The notes: generated by a model from the sequence alone, not told the origin. 64,000 bases of DNA from Sporosarcina trichiuri (GCF_030406775.1 NZ_CP129119.1:2387501-2451500), one strand, 5' to 3'; shown: positions 1 through 12,976, numbered from the stretch's first letter. Translations and numbers: made by a program.

Positions 1-18
1 AATAGAGTATTCACAGAA

Positions 19-1131
19 TCAACCGATGACTTTCTCGATGGAGACCGCACGGTGTGCTGTCAAATCCACTTCTTCCCCAGTGTTTTTCACTTTCACGACA
101 GGCCGGAATGGGAATGCCGGGTTGCCGATTACAACACTTCCGGAATCTCCATTGGTCAGGATCACCTGATCGCCCGCAACCGGCATGCCGATCATATCAT
201 AGAGGGCGTCCACCACAGCCGGGTCGAACTTTCCGAAGTCCTCTTCCTTCAGCATCTCTGCAACTCTGTATGGCGACTCTTTGGAACGGTATACCCGCTC
301 ACACGTCATCGCATGGAAAACATCTGCGACCGCGATCACCTGTGCATACTGGGAGATTTTCTCTCCCTGGTCCCCTCTCGGATAGCCGCTTCCGTCCAGC
401 CGTTCATGGTGCTGCAGGACAGCCAGTTTCATCTCCTGGCGAAGCAGCGGGGAATCCTGCATCATCTGATAGCTCAGTATCGGGTGCTTCTTCACTTCTG
501 AGAATTCGGATTTAGTCAGAAATGCCGCTTTCTCGAGCAGCTGAGATGGCACCTTAGCCATCCCGCAGTCCGCCAGTGTGCCGGCCAGGCCGAGTTGCAG
601 GGTGATGCCTTTCGGGTACTCAAGCTCGCTGGCCAGTGCAGCCGTCAGCATACCGACAGATACGGCATGATGGTACATATATTCTTTTCTATTGGAATAC
701 TCGTTCAGTATAACAAGAAGTTTACGATGTTCCATATAGGTTTCAAGAAGCGGCATGATGAGCAGACGGACTTTCGCAATATCCAGCTTCATGCCCGAAC
801 GCCAAGACGTGAATTCGCGTTTGTATTCGTTGACCGCCTTGTTATACATTGTATGCAGGTCCTTCGTCCGGCTGACTTTGTTTTCAAGCAGCTGATCCAG
901 ATCGGTTTCGATGGTTCCTGCGGTGCTGCCAGCAGTCTGTTCCGGCTGCACCCGGTTCACGATACGCTCTTCGACCTTGACCCGTTTGATGGCAAACAGG
1001 TGCAGGATCTCCAGGTGCTCCATGTCGAGTGTTGTTCCTTTTCTTACTATCGGATGAGCTGTATTGGCAAAGACATCTTCAGCGAGTATAGCTCCCGGAC
1101 GGAGGTCGCCCAGGTTTCTGTATGTTTCCAT
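19..1131 (-). CDS. HD-GYP domain-like protein with degenerate HD motif
   Basis: This 370-residue protein has the C-terminal core of an HD-GYP domain, a family that usually hydrolyses cyclic di-GMP. The GYP signature HHERLDGSGYP is intact at residues 241-251, and H155, H216 and D270 sit where metal ligands are expected. The central HD pair, normally inside a HDxGK motif, reads AD (187-188, in LADCGMAKVP), so one metal ligand is missing and activity may be lost or altered. Residues 1-150 are a poorly conserved N-terminal region. The ATG lies at the right distance from a GGTGAA ribosome site. The gene follows gyrA on the same strand but is separated from it by a strong terminator, so it probably has its own promoter. 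A cyclic-di-GMP phosphodiesterase or a degenerate receptor are both possible. Confidence 0.85.
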   Translation of the reverse strand: METYRNLGDLRPGAILAEDVFANTAHPIVRKGTTLDMEHLEILHLFAIKRVKVEERIVNRVQPEQTAGSTAGTIETDLDQLLENKVSRTKDLHTMYNKAVNEYKREFTSWRSGMKLDIAKVRLLIMPLLETYMEHRKLLVILNEYSNRKEYMYHHAVSVGMLTAALASELEYPKGITLQLGLAGTLADCGMAKVPSQLLEKAAFLTKSEFSEVKKHPILSYQMMQDSPLLRQEMKLAVLQHHERLDGSGYPRGDQGEKISQYAQVIAVADVFHAMTCERVYRSKESPYRVAEMLKEEDFGKFDPAVVDALYDMIGMPVAGDQVILTNGDSGSVVIGNPAFPFRPVVKVKNTGEEVDLTAHRAVSIEKVIG

Positions 1132-1212
1132 TGCTGTTCACCGCAGTTCCTTTCCTGAAGCTTGTTCTCTTACTATGTTCCTATATCCCTATCATACAAT
1201 ACTATCGGCAGT

Positions 1213-1248
1213 AAAAAAATACCGGCTTGGAAATTTCCCAAGCCGGCT
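1213..1248 (-). terminator. Intrinsic terminator of gyrA
   Basis: A perfect 9-bp stem (CCGGCTTGG at 1222-1230 and CCAAGCCGG at 1238-1246) is followed on the minus strand by seven T residues (1213-1219). It ends the gyrB-gyrA transcript. Confidence 0.9.
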
Positions 1249-1254
1249 GTTGTA

Positions 1255-3816
1255 TCAGATATCTTCACCCTCCGCCTCGTCCGGTGCTTCCGCCAGACTG
1301 TCTTCGGACTTCAGATGATTTTCAATTTCCTCGAGGACCGGCTGTTCACTTTCGCTCAGCGCTTCGTCGTCCTCCAACTCTTCCAGTTCCTCTTTTTCCA
1401 CTTTCGCCACGGTTGCAACGGATTCATCCTCGCCGAGACGGATGAGCCGGACGCCTTGTGTGCTCCGTCCGATGATCGAGATGTCATGGACATCCATCCG
1501 GATCAGAATACCATGCAGTGTGATCAGCATCAGGTCTTCGGTGCCGTTCACAGCTTTCATGGCGATCATCTTCCCGTTCCGTTCGGTGACGTGCAGCGTC
1601 TTCAGTCCGAAGCCGCCGCGGGACTGCAGGCGATATTCGGAGACCGGTGTCCGTTTCCCGAACCCTTTTTCGGTGACGACAAGTATTTCGCCGTCTTCCC
1701 GCACGATGTCCATACCGATGACATAGTCTCCGGTGCGGAGGCCGATCCCTTTGACGCCGCTTGCCGTCCGGCTGAGCGGACGGATGGTGTCCTCTTTGAA
1801 CTGGATCATCATCCCGTCGTGCGTTGCAATAGCGATCGTTTCGCTGCCATCCGTCAGTTTGACATTGATCAGTTCATCCTCTTCGCGCAGACGAAGAGCG
1901 ATCAGTCCGTTTGAGCGGATGTTGGCGAATGCTGCGACAGACGTCCGTTTCACGAGACCTTCACGCGTTGTAAAGAAGAGATATTGGGTCTCGTCGAATT
2001 TACGGACAGGTATCATGGTTGTGATTTTCTCATCCTTTTCGACATCCAGCAGGTTTACGATCGGCAGGCCTTTCGCTGTTCTGCTGAATTCCGGCACTTC
2101 ATAGCCTTTTTTACGGAATACGCGCCCTTTGCTCGTAAAGAACAGGATCGTATCGTGTGTCGACGTATTCAGCAAGTGCTCGACGAAGTCATCGTCGTTC
2201 GTCCCCATCCCCTGGATTCCCCGGCCGCCGCGACGCTGGCTGCGGTATGTACTGGCAGGCAGGCGTTTGACGTAGCCGTGATGCGTCAGGGTAAGGACGG
2301 AATTCTCCTCCGGAATGAGGTCTTCATCTTCAAGCATGTCCGTTCCGCCGACCGTGATATCGGTTCTGCGGTTGTCCGCAAAACGCTGTTTCACTTCAAG
2401 AAGTTCTTCCTTGATGATTTCAATCAGTTTATGTTCATCCGCGAGAATGGCACGCAGCTCATTGATGAGCGCGACCAGCTGCTGGTATTCTTCTTCGATC
2501 TTGTCACGTTCCAGTCCGGTCAGCCGCTGGAGACGCATGTCCAGGATCGCCTGGGCCTGCCGGTCGGACAGGTCGAAGCGCTCCATCAGGCCGGTCTTCG
2601 CTTCGTCGGTCGTCTTCGACGCGCGGATCAGCGCAATGATTTCATCGATGTGATCGAGGGCGATCCTCAGACCTTCGAGGATATGGGCCCGGTCCTCCGC
2701 TTTTTTGAGATCATACTGCGTCCGGCGGCGGATGACCACTTTCTGATGCTCCAGGTAATGGAACAGGATCTCCTTCAGCGACAGGACTTTCGGCTGCCCC
2801 TCCACAAGGGCGAGCATGTTGATGCCGAAGCTGGACTGGAGGGCCGTCTGCTTATACAGATTGTTCAGCACGACGTTCGCATTTGCGTCGCGGCGGACTT
2901 CGATGACGATTCGCATGCCTGTCCGGTCGGATTCATCCGCCAGATGGGTGATGCCGTCGATTTTCTTCTCCCGCACGAGTTCTGCGATCTTTTCGATCAG
3001 ACGCGCTTTGTTCACCTGATACGGCAGTTCATGGACAAGGATCGTCTCCTTGCCGCTTGCTGCCTGTTCGATTTCGACTTTCCCCCGCACGAGCAGCGAT
3101 CCCCGGCCTGTCTCATAAGCTCGGCGGATACCGCTTCGTCCGAGGATGATCCCGCCTGTCGGGAAGTCGGGACCCGGGATGATTTCCATCAATTCCTCGG
3201 TCGTGACGGCGGGATTGTCGGCAAGTGCGAGCACCCCGTCAATCGTCTCCCCGAGATGGTGCGGCGGGATGTTCGTCGCCATACCGACCGCGATTCCGGA
3301 TGTCCCGTTGACGAGCAGGTTCGGGAACCGGCTCGGCAGGACAATCGGTTCTTTTTCCTGTCCGTCATAGTTATCCTGGTAATCGATCGTATCTTTGTTG
3401 ATATCCCGCAGCAGTTCCATCGCAATCTTGGACATACGGGATTCCGTGTAACGCATCGCAGCGGCAGAGTCGCCGTCGACGGAACCGAAGTTGCCATGGC
3501 CGTCCACGAGCATATACCGGTAGTTGAAGTCCTGCGCCATCCGGACCATCGTATCGTAGACCGCACTGTCTCCGTGCGGGTGGTACTTACCGATGACGTC
3601 CCCGACGATACGCGCCGACTTCTTATGCGGTTTGTCCGCTGTATTCCCGAGGTCCTGCATCGCATACAAAATACGGCGGTGGACCGGTTTCAATCCGTCC
3701 CGCACGTCAGGCAGCGCCCGGGAGACGATGACACTCATCGCATAATCGAGGAATGACGTCTCCATCTCTTTGCTGATATTGATTTCATGCACACCGCGGT
3801 TTGGCAGATCTGCCAT
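1255..3816 (-). CDS. gyrA: DNA gyrase subunit A
   Basis: GyrA is the DNA breakage and reunion subunit of gyrase, which introduces negative supercoils with GyrB. The 853-residue product has the family's usual length. It opens with the conserved region leading to [21 protein letters not shown] and then the catalytic region around [11 protein letters not shown], where the tyrosine forms the DNA link. The C-terminal beta-pinwheel contains the GyrA box QRRGGRG and ends in an acidic tail. The quinolone-resistance region reads [20 protein letters not shown]. The start is an ATG behind AAAGGGG. The gene lies 83 bp downstream of gyrB on the same strand and ends at the strong terminator at 1213-1248. 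Confidence 0.98.
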   Translation of the reverse strand: MADLPNRGVHEINISKEMETSFLDYAMSVIVSRALPDVRDGLKPVHRRILYAMQDLGNTADKPHKKSARIVGDVIGKYHPHGDSAVYDTMVRMAQDFNYRYMLVDGHGNFGSVDGDSAAAMRYTESRMSKIAMELLRDINKDTIDYQDNYDGQEKEPIVLPSRFPNLLVNGTSGIAVGMATNIPPHHLGETIDGVLALADNPAVTTEELMEIIPGPDFPTGGIILGRSGIRRAYETGRGSLLVRGKVEIEQAASGKETILVHELPYQVNKARLIEKIAELVREKKIDGITHLADESDRTGMRIVIEVRRDANANVVLNNLYKQTALQSSFGINMLALVEGQPKVLSLKEILFHYLEHQKVVIRRRTQYDLKKAEDRAHILEGLRIALDHIDEIIALIRASKTTDEAKTGLMERFDLSDRQAQAILDMRLQRLTGLERDKIEEEYQQLVALINELRAILADEHKLIEIIKEELLEVKQRFADNRRTDITVGGTDMLEDEDLIPEENSVLTLTHHGYVKRLPASTYRSQRRGGRGIQGMGTNDDDFVEHLLNTSTHDTILFFTSKGRVFRKKGYEVPEFSRTAKGLPIVNLLDVEKDEKITTMIPVRKFDETQYLFFTTREGLVKRTSVAAFANIRSNGLIALRLREEDELINVKLTDGSETIAIATHDGMMIQFKEDTIRPLSRTASGVKGIGLRTGDYVIGMDIVREDGEILVVTEKGFGKRTPVSEYRLQSRGGFGLKTLHVTERNGKMIAMKAVNGTEDLMLITLHGILIRMDVHDISIIGRSTQGVRLIRLGEDESVATVAKVEKEELEELEDDEALSESEQPVLEEIENHLKSEDSLAEAPDEAEGEDI

Positions 3817-3899
3817 GTTGTCATACCCCTTTCAACCTGTTCCTCTTTTTGCTGATTGTAAAAGAAACGGCTATCCATAACCGTCCGGATGCCAGATGA

Positions 3900-7016
<3,117 letters not shown>

Positions 7017-7027
<11 letters not shown>

Positions 7028-7256
7028 CTCGGGTTCCATCTGGCGCAGCGAACAGTTTGAACTTGCCTGCCCCCGGCACCATGACAACATCCCCGCCGTA
7101 CAGTTTCCGTCCTCTGCGCTGCTCGCCTTCGCCGTTGACGTAGACAACGTTTTCACTCAAAAACCATTTGGCCATCCCGCCGGAACTGATCACATTGACC
7201 ATTTTCAGCAGCTGGCCGAGCGTAATGTATTCTGTGTCGAAGTGTAAGTCTTCCAT
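7017..7256 (-). CDS. yaaA: S4-domain ribosome-maturation protein YaaA
   Basis: This 79-residue S4-domain protein corresponds to Bacillus YaaA (RlbA), an RNA-binding protein associated with large-subunit maturation. The conserved run [10 protein letters not shown] followed by the RRGRKLY loop is characteristic. The ATG at 7256 ([15 protein letters not shown]) matches the family start and has AAGGA upstream. A GTG at 7274 would add six residues but lacks a ribosome site. The gene lies between dnaN and recF, its standard place, and overlaps recF. Confidence 0.93.
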
Positions 7257-7319
7257 CTGCACGCCATCCTTCACAATGTTAGTTGATATCTCTATTTTAC
7301 CGGACTTCCGGCTATAAGT

Positions 7320-7351
7320 AAAAAGGATAGCCGCATTACGGCCATCCTTTT
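7320..7351 (-). terminator. Hairpin terminator after dnaN
   Basis: On the minus strand an AAGGATGGCCG ... CGGCTATCCTT stem with one mismatch runs into five T residues. It would limit dnaA-dnaN transcripts from entering yaaA-recF, or permit partial read-through. Confidence 0.8.
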
Positions 7352-7355
7352 CGTC

Positions 7356-8492
7356 TTAATATGTCCGCACTGGCAGAATGAGCTGCAGGATTGAGTCATC
7401 ATCCGTCGCCTTGAGGATGAACGGACGCATCGTGCCTGTGAAATGGACTTCAATATTCTGTCCGTCGATCGCTTTCAGGGCATCCATCATATACTTCGCA
7501 CTGAATGAAATCTTCAGCTCTTCCCCTGTCACTTCCTGTGCTTCGATCAGTTCCTCGACTTTCCCGATTTCCGGGGAGTTTGAAGAAACTTCAAGCGTAT
7601 TGCCGCCCTCTGCAGCAAAACGGACGATATTGTTCCGGTCTTCCCTTGCGAGCAGGGAAGCACGGTCGATCGCCTGCAGCAGATGCTTGCCGTTGACGGT
7701 CACCGATGTTTTGTACTCTGACGGGATCAGACGGGAAGTGTCCGGGTAATTGCCTTCGAGCAGACGTGAGTAGAACAGGACATTGCGTGTTTTGAACAGC
7801 ACCTGCTGATCCGCGAAGATGATTTCTGCGGGATCCTGGGAATCTGGCAGGATCTTGTTCAGTTCCTGGAGACTCTTGCCCGGGATGACGATACTGAACG
7901 GCTCATCAGGTGTCGTTTCGGGTGTGATGGTTCGGCTCGCCAAACGATGGCTGTCAGTCGCCACACAGACGAGACGGCCGTCTTTCAGCTCCCAATGGAC
8001 CCCTGTCAGGATCGGGCGTGTTTCATGCTGCGAGACCGCGAACACGGTTTCCCGGATGATCGATTTGATGAGATCCGACGGCAGTGACATACGGTGTTCA
8101 TCCGACACATCAGGCAGGATCGGATATTCATAAGGATCCGATCCGATCAGATGGAACTCCGATTTGCCGGAACGGATGTGTGTGTGCATCCCGTCTGTCA
8201 CTTCGATCATGACGTCATTGGTCGGCAGCTTCCGGATGATTTCACTGAAGAACTTCGCCTGGAGGACGATCATGCCGCTTTCGATCACCTGGATGATCTG
8301 TTCGCCGTCCTGTTCGACAGGGATCGATGTGCAGATCGTAATGTCGGAATCACTTCCTGTCATCGTAAGTCCTTTGTCATTCACTTCGATTTTGATACCG
8401 GTCAGGATCGGGATCGTCACCTTCTGGCTGATCGCCTTCATAACATCGCTGAGCCCTTCGAGCAGTTTGTCTCTCATGATCTCGAATTTCAT
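7356..8492 (-). CDS. dnaN: DNA polymerase III beta sliding clamp
   Basis: DnaN is the ring-shaped processivity clamp. The 378-residue product has three beta-clamp folds, starts MKFEIMRDKLLEGL and ends with the typical LPVRTY peptide. The ATG at 8492 has AGGGG upstream. An open frame continuing to 8606 is only the translated intergenic origin sequence. The gene is immediately downstream of dnaA, with the 177-bp origin-unwinding segment between them. Confidence 0.97.
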   Translation of the reverse strand: MKFEIMRDKLLEGLSDVMKAISQKVTIPILTGIKIEVNDKGLTMTGSDSDITICTSIPVEQDGEQIIQVIESGMIVLQAKFFSEIIRKLPTNDVMIEVTDGMHTHIRSGKSEFHLIGSDPYEYPILPDVSDEHRMSLPSDLIKSIIRETVFAVSQHETRPILTGVHWELKDGRLVCVATDSHRLASRTITPETTPDEPFSIVIPGKSLQELNKILPDSQDPAEIIFADQQVLFKTRNVLFYSRLLEGNYPDTSRLIPSEYKTSVTVNGKHLLQAIDRASLLAREDRNNIVRFAAEGGNTLEVSSNSPEIGKVEELIEAQEVTGEELKISFSAKYMMDALKAIDGQNIEVHFTGTMRPFILKATDDDSILQLILPVRTY

Positions 8493-8669
8493 AGATACCC
8501 CTCGCTTATATAGAGAATTAATTGTTTTAAAGATAGTAGTAATAGTAGTAGGGCCTGTGCACATGTGGATAAGCAGGCTGAATGGAATCAGAGCAAGGTT
8601 TCCCACATGTGTATAAGCTGTGATTGGACTTGCACGGGTTATCCCCGATTATCCACAGGGCTAAGACTG
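8493..8669. other. oriC unwinding segment (dnaA-dnaN intergenic) with DnaA-trio
   Basis: DnaA boxes lie at 8564-8572 and 8608-8616 (reverse orientation, TTATCCACA and TTATACACA) and at 8649-8657 (TTATCCACA). Next to the first box is a GGCC cluster (8552-8555), then six triplets TAG TAG TAA TAG TAG TAG (8534-8551), then an AT-rich stretch (8521-8530). Read in the dnaA direction this is box, GC cluster, CTACTACTATTACTACTA, AT-rich. That is the layout of the Bacillus subtilis basal unwinding system, where DnaA-trios load DnaA on single strands. Confidence 0.88.
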
Positions 8670-10019
8670 TCAGCTTCTGCCGAGTGCAGCCCGGATATCT
8701 TCGATGTCCTGCTGGAGTGACTTGTCGTCTTTCATCATCTTCGAAATCTTTTCGTGCGCATGGATGACCGTCGAATGGTCGCGTCCGCCGAATTCCGAAC
8801 CGATTTTCGGCAGGGAAGCGTCTGTCAGCTCCCGTGACAGATACATGGCGACCTGGCGGGGAAATGCAATCGCACGTGTCCGTTTCTTTGCCGAGAAGTC
8901 TTCCAGCCGGACATTGAAATGCTCGCCGACGGTCTTCTGGATATCGACGATGGTGACCGTGCGCGGTCGCGCGTTCGGAATGATATCCTTCAGCGCTTCG
9001 GCAGCAAGATCCGGTGTGATGTCCATATTGACGAGTGACGAATACGCGACGACACGGATCAGGGCCCCTTCCAGTTCACGGATGTTGGTGTAGATCTGAT
9101 TGGCAATGTATAGCATCACCTCATTCGGGATATCAATAAGACCATCCGCTTTCGCCTTCTTACGCAGGATCGCAATCCTTGTTTCGAGATCAGGCGGAGC
9201 GATATCCGTGATGAGGCCCCATTCGAAACGGGAACGCAGCCGGTCTTCGAGCGTTGGGATTTCTTTCGGCGGCCGGTCACTCGAGATGACGATCTGCTTC
9301 GATTCCTCGTGCAGCGTATTGAACGTATGGAAGAATTCCTCCTGTGTCTGTTCTTTTCCGGCGAGAAACTGAATATCATCTATGAGCAGTACATCCACGT
9401 TCCGGTACTGGTCGCGGAACTCACCCGCCTTGTTGTCGCGGATCGAGTTGATGAATTCATTGGTGAATTTTTCGCTCGACAAATAGACCACTTTCAGTGA
9501 GGGATTCTGCTCCAGCACATAATGGCCGATCGCATGCATCAGGTGGGTCTTACCCAGTCCGACCCCTCCGTAGATGAAGAGCGGATTATATGATTTCGCC
9601 GGCGCTTCTGCTACCGCAAGTGACGCGGCATGGGCGAACCGGTTGCCGGATCCGATGACGAATGTCTCAAATGTATATTTCGGATTCAGCATGGCAGCTG
9701 TCGTGGCAACGGGTGATTTCTCCGCCTTCTTGACGACGGGTTTCGGCACCGCGAAGTCCTTCTCTGCCATATCTTCAGGCACGACAAATTGAATGAGCCG
9801 GTCTTCCCCTGTCAGCTCAGACAAAATACCTGTCAGTAAGTGTACGTAATGGCTCTCCAGCCATTCTTTCGAAAACGAATTCGGGACAGCGATCGTGACG
9901 TTTTCCGTCCCGTACGATAAAAGCTTTGTCGATTTCAGCCACGTTTCGAAACTGGGCCGGGATATTTTTTCTTCCACTTTCGACAGTACTTCCTGCCAAA
10001 GGTTTTCTAAATGCTCCAC
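8670..10019 (-). CDS. dnaA: Chromosomal replication initiator protein DnaA
   Basis: DnaA binds DnaA boxes and opens the origin. The 449-residue product has domain I at the N-terminus ([18 protein letters not shown]) and the AAA+ domain with Walker [10 protein letters not shown] and Walker [12 protein letters not shown]. The C-terminal helix-turn-helix has the box-binding signature [11 protein letters not shown]. The start is GTG behind AAAGGAGGTT. The promoter at 10061-10090 is overlapped by DnaA boxes, which fits autorepression. Confidence 0.98.
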   Translation of the reverse strand: MEHLENLWQEVLSKVEEKISRPSFETWLKSTKLLSYGTENVTIAVPNSFSKEWLESHYVHLLTGILSELTGEDRLIQFVVPEDMAEKDFAVPKPVVKKAEKSPVATTAAMLNPKYTFETFVIGSGNRFAHAASLAVAEAPAKSYNPLFIYGGVGLGKTHLMHAIGHYVLEQNPSLKVVYLSSEKFTNEFINSIRDNKAGEFRDQYRNVDVLLIDDIQFLAGKEQTQEEFFHTFNTLHEESKQIVISSDRPPKEIPTLEDRLRSRFEWGLITDIAPPDLETRIAILRKKAKADGLIDIPNEVMLYIANQIYTNIRELEGALIRVVAYSSLVNMDITPDLAAEALKDIIPNARPRTVTIVDIQKTVGEHFNVRLEDFSAKKRTRAIAFPRQVAMYLSRELTDASLPKIGSEFGGRDHSTVIHAHEKISKMMKDDKSLQQDIEDIRAALGRS

Positions 10020-10390
10020 TAGTGAACCTCCTTTACGCCGAACTAAACCCGGAAGTATGTATTATACACAGATTCCACGCTTGTGGGTAACTATTATCCA
10101 AAAGATGTTGAAAAAATTATCCACAACTTATTAACAATTGTGGATAATAGATGTTGTATGAAATTATATGCACAGCAAAATCCTTCTCATTGTATCAGGT
10201 AATCGCTTTATCCGCAAGGGATGGGTTCACTTATGCACACGGCCCGCAGATGTGGATAGAAACGTTATCCACAAGACGGGGTATGTGAAAAAGCTGTCGA
10301 CAAATGCCGGTTTTTTGAAAAACTCAAACATGGGGGGATTCACAGCGGCAACTGCCGGCTTCCGGATGAACTGTGGATAACCTTTTTGCG
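10020..10390. other. oriC DnaA-box array upstream of dnaA
   Basis: Boxes matching TTATNCACA occur at 10062-10070, 10117-10125, 10139-10147 (reverse), 10231-10239, 10265-10273 and 10372-10380 (reverse). One-mismatch boxes are at 10082-10090, 10208-10216 and 10251-10259. AT-rich stretches separate them. Genes diverge from this point in both directions, as expected for a bidirectional origin. Confidence 0.93.
10061..10090 (-). promoter_or_regulatory. dnaA promoter overlapped by DnaA boxes
   Basis: On the minus strand TTACCC (10085-10090) and TATAAT (10061-10066) are separated by 18 bp. A DnaA box covers the -10 element (10062-10070) and a one-mismatch box covers the -35 element (10082-10090). 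This arrangement would let DnaA repress its own gene. Confidence 0.72.
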
Positions 10391-10452
10391 AGGAAAACGG
10401 GTCTGGCGCATGACCCGATCGGGCGGCAGGAAAAGCCTTGCTGAAAAACAGA

Positions 10453-10481
10453 TTGACATTCAGACAATGGACAGCTATACT
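10453..10481 (+). promoter_or_regulatory. rpmH promoter
   Basis: A consensus -35 TTGACA (10453-10458) and a near-consensus -10 TATACT (10476-10481) are spaced by exactly 17 bp, about 60 bp upstream of the rpmH start. Confidence 0.88.
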
Positions 10482-10540
10482 TGTCAAGACTGTTATATGC
10501 AAAAGCAACTGAGTCAGTAAAGCAGGAGGTGTCTTCTACT

Positions 10541-10675
10541 ATGAAACGTACGTACCAACCAAATACACGTAAACGCAGCAAAGTCCACGGCTTCCGTGCA
10601 CGGATGAGCTCGAAAAACGGACGCAGAGTCCTCGCAGCCCGCCGCAGAAAAGGAAGAAAAGTTCTTTCAGCGTAA
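10541..10675 (+). CDS. rpmH: 50S ribosomal protein L34
   Basis: L34 is a 44-residue, very basic protein of the large ribosomal subunit. The start [18 protein letters not shown] and the [11 protein letters not shown] tail are diagnostic. The ATG at 10541 follows AGGAGGT by ten bases. An upstream in-frame extension is not part of the protein. The gene has its own near-consensus promoter and its own terminator, so rnpA is probably also expressed from other signals. Confidence 0.97.
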   Translation: MKRTYQPNTRKRSKVHGFRARMSSKNGRRVLAARRRKGRKVLSA

Positions 10676-10676
10676 G

Positions 10677-10702
10677 CCACTGAACATTCAGTGGTTTTTT
10701 TT
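10677..10702 (+). terminator. rpmH terminator
   Basis: A perfect 8-bp stem CCACTGAA/TTCAGTGG with a two-base loop is followed by eight T residues. Confidence 0.93.
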
Positions 10703-10763
10703 TATGTCTGCGATCGATTATTGTAAAACCAATCTATAAAATTACCGCAGGATTCCTACTGCA

Positions 10764-10889
10764 GTTGATCGGAGTGCAGGGAGCCGACTCCTGGGGATTC
10801 GCGAAGATCGAAGACCCCGCAGCTGCGCAGCAGCGAGGAGGCTGAGATCGAGCCCCCGGAAAGCGTGCTCCTGGAACGGAGATCAACGG
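10764..10889. repeat. Dispersed GC-rich intergenic repeat, copy 1
   Basis: The rpmH-rnpA gap holds a structured segment with inverted ends GTTGATC (10764-10770) and GATCAAC (10881-10887). Inside are GCCGACTCCTGG, AGACCCCGCAG, GAGGAGGCT and CCCCGGAAAGCG blocks. The same blocks recur at 23702-23871. I recognise this as a dispersed intergenic repeat common in Bacillales genomes. Its function is not known to me. Confidence 0.75.
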
Positions 10890-10944
10890 TTTTCAAGGAT
10901 TACCCATGCAAAATCAAACCACGTGATGAAGCAGGTGCTTGTTA

Positions 10945-11289
10945 ATGAAGAAAGAACAGCGGATCAAGAAGAATGAAGAGTTCCAGAAGGTGTTCAAACA
11001 GGGGAAGTCGTTTGCGAACCGGCAGTTTGTCGTCTACGTGCTGCCGCAGCCGGATCGCACGGAGTTCCGGATCGGCCTGTCCGTCAGCAAGAAACTTGGA
11101 AATGCGGTGACACGCAACCGCATCAAGCGGTACATCCGGCAGACGTTCCTCGAACTGAAGGACGAACTGCGGCAGGACCGTGATTATGTCGTCATCGCAA
11201 GACATCCGGCTGTCGATTTCGACTTCCACGAAACGAAAAAGAGTCTGCAGCATGTGCTGAGGATTGCCCGTGTTCTGAAGAAGAAGTAG
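10945..11289 (+). CDS. rnpA: Ribonuclease P protein component
   Basis: RnpA binds the RNase P RNA and helps mature tRNA 5' ends. The 114-residue basic protein has the signature [12 protein letters not shown] (family RNxxKR..R), and the N-terminal [19 protein letters not shown] is typical. I chose the ATG at 10945, seven bases after AGGTG. A TTG at 10939 would add two residues. It lies between rpmH and yidC as in other Firmicutes. Confidence 0.96.
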   Translation: MKKEQRIKKNEEFQKVFKQGKSFANRQFVVYVLPQPDRTEFRIGLSVSKKLGNAVTRNRIKRYIRQTFLELKDELRQDRDYVVIARHPAVDFDFHETKKSLQHVLRIARVLKKK

Positions 11290-11362
11290 AACAGGAAGAT
11301 TCATCCGTGATACACTGTCACTAATCTGACTGAAAATTGTATAGAGATATGGGGGAACCAGA

Positions 11363-12151
11363 GTGAAGAAAAAAGCAGGACTGCTCGTCATGCTGACGGT
11401 GATGTCCGTCTTACTGGCCGGCTGCGGAGATTTCAAGGAACCGATATCCGCGTCGAGTGAAGGATTTTGGAGTAAGTATATCGTCTGGCCGCTCGTCTCA
11501 TTGATCGAGACATTCAAGGAGCTGCTCGGTACATACGGTCTCGGGATCATCGCCGTCACCGTCATCATCCGCTTGATTTTACTGCCGCTCACATTGAAGC
11601 AGACGCAAAGTTCGAAACAGATGCAGGAAATCCAGCCCAAACTGAATGCGCTGAAAGAGAAATACAAGTCGAAAGATGCCGTCACCCAGCAGAAGTACCG
11701 CGAAGAAATGCAGGCGGTCATGACGGAAAACAAAGTGAATCCGGTGGCAGGCTGCCTGCCCGTCCTCGTGCAGATGCCGATCCTGATCGGCTTCTACCAT
11801 GCGATCAATCGGATGAATGCGACACCGGAGATCCCGCTCGGCAAGTTTCTCGTATTCGACTTGGCGGCACCAAGCATCACGCTCGCAGTCATTGCCGGTC
11901 TTATGCAGTTCGTTGTACTGCGCACCGGTCCCGCAATGGACAACCCGCAGATGAAAGTCATGATGTACATCATGCCTGTGTTCATCATGGTCTTCGGATC
12001 GTTCCTGCCGGCTGCGCTAGCGCTTTACTGGGTAGTGGGAAATATCTTCTCGATCGTTCAGAACTTCTTCATCTATAAGCCATTCAAGAAGAAGGAAGTC
12101 GTCATTGAACAGCCGAAAGCAAAAGGCAAAGGGGGAACGAAGCGGAAATGA
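11363..12151 (+). CDS. yidC: Membrane protein insertase YidC/OxaA (SpoIIIJ type)
   Basis: This 262-residue lipoprotein inserts proteins into the cytoplasmic membrane. A signal peptide ends in the lipobox LLAGC (cysteine 21). The five-segment YidC core follows, with a cytoplasmic loop rich in charged residues (EIQPKLNALKEKYKSKDA) after the first helix and conserved GCLPVLVQMPILIGFY. The C-terminus is very basic. The start is GTG behind GGGGGAA. It overlaps jag by four bases (ATGA), so the two are co-translated. It corresponds to SpoIIIJ, needed for SpoIIIA assembly in sporulating relatives. Confidence 0.96.
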   Translation: MKKKAGLLVMLTVMSVLLAGCGDFKEPISASSEGFWSKYIVWPLVSLIETFKELLGTYGLGIIAVTVIIRLILLPLTLKQTQSSKQMQEIQPKLNALKEKYKSKDAVTQQKYREEMQAVMTENKVNPVAGCLPVLVQMPILIGFYHAINRMNATPEIPLGKFLVFDLAAPSITLAVIAGLMQFVVLRTGPAMDNPQMKVMMYIMPVFIMVFGSFLPAALALYWVVGNIFSIVQNFFIYKPFKKKEVVIEQPKAKGKGGTKRK

Positions 12152-12930
12152 GTGAGATCAGACAGTCCGGCAAGTCCGTGGAAGAGGCAATCGCTTCTGC
12201 ATTGGAGAAATTGAACGCTTTACGGGAACAAGTCGATGTCCAAGTGATCACTGAAGGAAAGAAAGGGTTTCTCGGTTTTGGCGCTGCACCTGCTGAAGTG
12301 GTGGTGACCCGCCTGCCGGAACCGCCCGCACCCGAGCCTGCCGATCTGCCGCCGGTACCCGAAACACCAGCCGAACCGGTTGCGGAAAACACGGAGCCGG
12401 ACCGGCCGGACGCGCCCGGATCTGATGAAAAAAGTGCAGAAACCGAAGCGGAATCCGCAGAAGCCGGCCGTTCCGACGAAGATGTGGCGGCGGAAACATC
12501 CCAGTATCTGCTGCAGATTGCAGAAGGGATGGGCGTCACTGATCTGGACATCACCTGGACGCTGGAAGGCAAAGTTCTGGAGTACCAGCTGGAAAGCGAA
12601 AAAGCGGCGTTCCTTATCGGGAAGCGGGGTGCCACATTGAATGCACTCCAGCAGCTCGCCCAGCTGGTTGCAAACAAAGGTGACAACCCGTACAAAGTCG
12701 TCCGGCTCGATGTCGGTGACTACCGGCTGAAGCGGGAACAGTCACTGGAACTGCTGGCGGAGCGCATGGCGGACAAAGCCGTGCGCAGCGGACGCAAAGT
12801 GGAGCTTGAGCCGATGCCGTCCAGTGAACGGAAAGTGCTCCACAATGCACTTGCCGATCGTCTGGACATCGAAACGTACTCGGAAGGCAAAGATCCGCGC
12901 CGCTATCTCGTCATCGAACCGATCAAATGA
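12148..12930 (+). CDS. jag: RNA-binding protein Jag/KhpB
   Basis: Jag (KhpB) is an RNA-binding protein encoded next to yidC in Firmicutes. The 260-residue product has an N-terminal Jag_N domain with KKGFLGFG, then a Pro/Glu/Ala-rich linker of roughly 60 residues. The KH domain carries the loop IGKRGATL, and the C-terminal R3H domain has the ERKVLH motif. The ATG overlaps the yidC stop. A clear terminator follows. Confidence 0.95.
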   Translation: MSEIRQSGKSVEEAIASALEKLNALREQVDVQVITEGKKGFLGFGAAPAEVVVTRLPEPPAPEPADLPPVPETPAEPVAENTEPDRPDAPGSDEKSAETEAESAEAGRSDEDVAAETSQYLLQIAEGMGVTDLDITWTLEGKVLEYQLESEKAAFLIGKRGATLNALQQLAQLVANKGDNPYKVVRLDVGDYRLKREQSLELLAERMADKAVRSGRKVELEPMPSSERKVLHNALADRLDIETYSEGKDPRRYLVIEPIK

Positions 12931-12940
12931 ATACAGTCCA

Positions 12941-12976
12941 ACCGCCATGGCCCGCACCGGTCATGGCGGTTTTTTT
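12941..12976 (+). terminator. jag terminator
   Basis: The 9-bp stem ACCGCCATG/CATGGCGGT is followed by seven T residues and ends the rnpA-yidC-jag unit. Confidence 0.93.

Noticed and set aside
1984..3756. 590-codon plus-strand open frame opposite gyrA
   Set aside because: It is the antisense shadow of a highly conserved gene, has no ribosome site, and its product is rich in His, Arg and Asp as expected for a reversed GC-rich frame.
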